64,000 nt of DNA from Saccharospirillum sp. MSK14-1. GTDB lineage: Bacteria; Pseudomonadota; Gammaproteobacteria; Pseudomonadales; Natronospirillaceae. The notes below the pieces were generated by a model. The model did not search any database. It saw only the letters and a program-made list of their open reading frames with translations, and was not told where the DNA came from. Shown here in pieces: positions 61,818 through 64,000 of the stretch (positions are counted from its first letter, which is position 1; each line of letters opens with the position of its first letter). The stretch is from contig NZ_MIES01000033.1 of the NCBI RefSeq assembly GCF_003054965.1, forward strand, positions 310,001 to 374,000, written 5' to 3'. The position numbers and the translations under genes are program-made.

Positions 61818-64000
61818 ATGCATTCATTACCCTTGAAACCGGGCGCTAAAAGCCTGCCCCCATTGCTGATAGCCGCCTTGCTGCCTTTGACGTTCTTGGC
61901 GTCAACGACGCCCGTGTTAGCGGAAACCTCTGAAGAGAGTCGTCAGAATTTTTCCATTGCTGCTGGCCCTTTGGATCGTGCCTTAAATGACTTTGCACGC
62001 GCCAGCGGCGTCTTACTGGCGGTCGACGCTGAGCAGACCGCCGGTAAAACCAGTGCGGGATTAAATGGCGTATTCACTCTCGAAGCCGGTTTCGATGCTT
62101 TGCTGGCGGGCACCGGTTTGCGAGCCGTGCGCACGGCCCAAGGCAGCTTTACTTTGGAGGCGGCCAATGACGGCGTGCTGCCTGCGGTCACCGTGTCGGG
62201 CAATGGCATTGATCCGACCCAGCGCCAGGCCGTGGTTGGCAGCGATGCTATTGAGCGTGGTCAGGCATCGGATCTGAATGAAGTGTTTCGCCAGCAACCA
62301 GACGTCAGTGTGGGTGGCTCGTCAGCGGTGGCTGAGAAAGTCTATGTACGCGGCCTGGAAGATCCACTGCTTAACATCACCATTGATGGCGCCAGTCAAT
62401 CCGGTCGTCTGTATCATCACGCGGGCCGACTCAGTATCGAACCCGATTTGTTGCAACGGGTTGAAGTCGAAGCGGGTGCCGGCGCAGCGACGGCCGGTCC
62501 GGGTGCACTCGGAGGTGCCATCCGATTTGTCACTAAAGATCCGGACGATTTGCTGGCTGACGATCAGCGGTTTGGCGGCAAAGTCTCCAGCGCGTATTTC
62601 ACCAATGGTGACGGCTATAAAATCAATCTGACCGGATATGGTCGCATAACCGATGCCTGGAGTGCGTTGTTGTCAGTCAGCCAGGCTGAACAGGACGACG
62701 TTGAAGACGGCAACGGCGATACCATGGCGGGAACTGCATCGCTGCAGCAGATGGGATTTGCCAAATTAGTCGGTGAGCTAACGGACGCACAAACGCTCAA
62801 AGTCAGCTACGACTATCGCATCGATGACGGCGAGCGTCCGCGCCGCCCGCAATGGGCCGGTGCGGCGTCCAACCCGCTGTACCCGCTGGAGATTGAGCGC
62901 GCGACGACAACCGTCAATTATCAATGGGCACCGGCCAATCATGACTGGCTGGACCTGGGCGTGACGCTGTACAACACCGATTCCCAGGTAACCCAGGACG
63001 GTGCTTTTGGTCTGTACACCGGTCGTTCAGTCAGCCAGGGGCTGAATCTGCAGAACAGGGTTAAACCTGGCGCTCATGAACTGACGCTGGGTGTTGATTA
63101 TCGTCATGATGAATTGACGGCGGGGCCTGCCAATACCGATCCGGATGAGCAACGCGATAACAATGCCGTGATCGGTGTTTATGCGCAGGACAACTGGCAG
63201 TTGAACGACGCCTGGCAACTCAGTGCCGGCGCGCGTTACGACGCTTATGACCGCACCGATCACAACGATCAGCGCTACCAAGAAGCGGGTTTCAGCCCCA
63301 ATGCGCAAGTGACCTGGCAAGCAACGCAGGCGTTGAGCAGTTATGTGCGTTACGCTGAAGCGTTCCGTGGTCCGCTGTCGCCCGATGCCTTCGTGCTCGA
63401 TGGCGGCACCAATGATCCGGACCTGAAAGCGGAACGGGCCAGTAACCGGGAAGTGGGCGTTGAATACGCAACACGCCAGTGGTTTGTGGCGGCCAAAGTC
63501 TATCAGTCACGCATCGATAACGTGATCGAAGAGCCGGGCTACACCAACCATTATGAAAACATCGGCACCCTGGACACTCAGGGTGTTTTGCTCAGTGGCG
63601 GTTTTGAACTGGGCCGATGGAGCGGGCAGCTGGGTTATCACGTGAATAGCGCTGAGTTGGAAGATGAGCCGCTGAACGCCTACGACCATCCTGGCGTCGG
63701 TAACTCCATCGGCAATACCCTGACGGCCAGTCTGGATTGGCTGATGAATGATGCCTGGCAATTTGGTTGGGAACTGACCTGGGTGCAGGATCTGAATGAC
63801 CTTGAAACGTCCGCCGGCGACATCGATAAGCCGGGCTATCAGGTGCATGATGCCTACGCGCGCTTCCAGCCCGGCTGGGTCGATGGACTGGCATTCAACC
63901 TGAGCGTCAGCAACCTGTTTAACGAGGCGTATCTCGACCACGCGACCAACGCCAGCTACCAGCATTTTTCCGGTTACGACATGGTGATTGGTCAGTTGGA
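61818..64000 (+). CDS. TonB-dependent outer-membrane receptor with STN domain (3' end cut)
   Basis: FecA-type receptor, about 727 residues visible, running off the right edge just before the C-terminal strand. Signal peptide about 1-36. An STN (secretin/TonB N-terminus) domain at about 40-110 (LDRALNDFARASGVLLAVDAE, key LNDFARASGVLL) signals to FecR. The plug domain follows (TVSGNGIDPTQRQAVVGSDAI, VYVRGLEDPLLNITIDGA, GPGALGGAIRFVT), then the beta-barrel (VGVEYA, YENIGTLDTQGVLLSGGFEL, LSVSNLFNEAYLDHAT). A siderophore or similar iron chelate is likely; the exact ligand is not predictable. GAGG lies 7 bases before the ATG. Regulated with the upstream FecIR pair and, by inference, Fur. Confidence 0.93.
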   Translation, partial: MHSLPLKPGAKSLPPLLIAALLPLTFLASTTPVLAETSEESRQNFSIAAGPLDRALNDFARASGVLLAVDAEQTAGKTSAGLNGVFTLEAGFDALLAGTGLRAVRTAQGSFTLEAANDGVLPAVTVSGNGIDPTQRQAVVGSDAIERGQASDLNEVFRQQPDVSVGGSSAVAEKVYVRGLEDPLLNITIDGASQSGRLYHHAGRLSIEPDLLQRVEVEAGAGAATAGPGALGGAIRFVTKDPDDLLADDQRFGGKVSSAYFTNGDGYKINLTGYGRITDAWSALLSVSQAEQDDVEDGNGDTMAGTASLQQMGFAKLVGELTDAQTLKVSYDYRIDDGERPRRPQWAGAASNPLYPLEIERATTTVNYQWAPANHDWLDLGVTLYNTDSQVTQDGAFGLYTGRSVSQGLNLQNRVKPGAHELTLGVDYRHDELTAGPANTDPDEQRDNNAVIGVYAQDNWQLNDAWQLSAGARYDAYDRTDHNDQRYQEAGFSPNAQVTWQATQALSSYVRYAEAFRGPLSPDAFVLDGGTNDPDLKAERASNREVGVEYATRQWFVAAKVYQSRIDNVIEEPGYTNHYENIGTLDTQGVLLSGGFELGRWSGQLGYHVNSAELEDEPLNAYDHPGVGNSIGNTLTASLDWLMNDAWQFGWELTWVQDLNDLETSAGDIDKPGYQVHDAYARFQPGWVDGLAFNLSVSNLFNEAYLDHATNASYQHFSGYDMVIGQL

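Overview
The window is chromosomal DNA from a gammaproteobacterium. Gene content (PykA/GapA/HexR with a zwf-pgl-edd-glk-eda Entner-Doudoroff cluster, YejABEF, ThiBPQ, GlnS, YqcC, YchJ, an Fe-S fusion protein, FecIR-type iron signalling), moderately high G+C and codon usage would fit a marine Oceanospirillales-type heterotroph; this placement is an inference from gene content and no database search was run. I see no phage, insertion sequence, CRISPR array or plasmid genes.

Layout. 1-12.6 kb is central carbon metabolism: aceE (cut by the left edge), pykA, gapA and hexR on the minus strand, and the divergent zwf-pgl-edd-glk-eda run on the plus strand, with candidate HexR operators upstream of gapA and zwf and a repeated hairpin element in both zwf-pgl and pgl-edd gaps. 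12.6-18.7 kb holds a 1068-residue homologue of the alpha/beta subunits of eukaryotic phosphorylase kinase (GH15-like), an orphan MalK/UgpC-type ATPase and a DUF4032 kinase-fold protein. 18.8-22.2 kb is a tandem pair of paralogous unknown proteins of lower G+C, followed by an AraC-family regulator. 23.35-24.0 kb is a minus-strand tRNA locus: tRNA-Glu, a broken tRNA-Gly copy, tRNA-Gly(GCC), then 118-bp tandem repeats, each carrying a modified copy of the tRNA-Gly 3' end and, in most, a terminator hairpin. This is the most unusual structure in the window and recalls the rtT repeats of E. coli tyrT.

24.1-43 kb: a DUF454 protein, the yejABEF oligopeptide/microcin C importer, a DMT exporter, a CPBP protease, SlyD, Tpx, threonine aldolase, a probable thiamine kinase divergent from a TPP riboswitch-thiBPQ unit, an MCP with a C-terminal sensor-like domain, a thioesterase, two divergent paralogous phosphoribosyltransferases and a GST. 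43-56.5 kb: a small RHH-like protein, a cytoplasmic GH3 beta-glucosidase, Qor, TopB, GlnS, an HD-GYP protein, YqcC, DUF3549, YchJ and a compact minus-strand operon (alpha/beta hydrolase, uracil-DNA glycosylase-like protein, SDR, GNAT). 56.5-64 kb: an ABATE/CGNR regulator with a three-half-site operator, an NfuA-N/SufT fusion, tonB-exbB-exbD, and a divergent Fur-box-associated FecI-FecR-TonB-dependent receptor unit cut by the right edge.

How it fits together: glucose is phosphorylated by Glk, oxidised by Zwf/Pgl and cleaved by Edd/Eda; GapA and PykA drain the triose phosphate and AceE the pyruvate, with HexR sensing KDPG. GH3, the MalK-like ATPase and the phosphorylase-kinase-like protein suggest glucan or oligosaccharide use feeding this pathway. 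TonB/ExbBD energise the FecA-like receptor at the right end.
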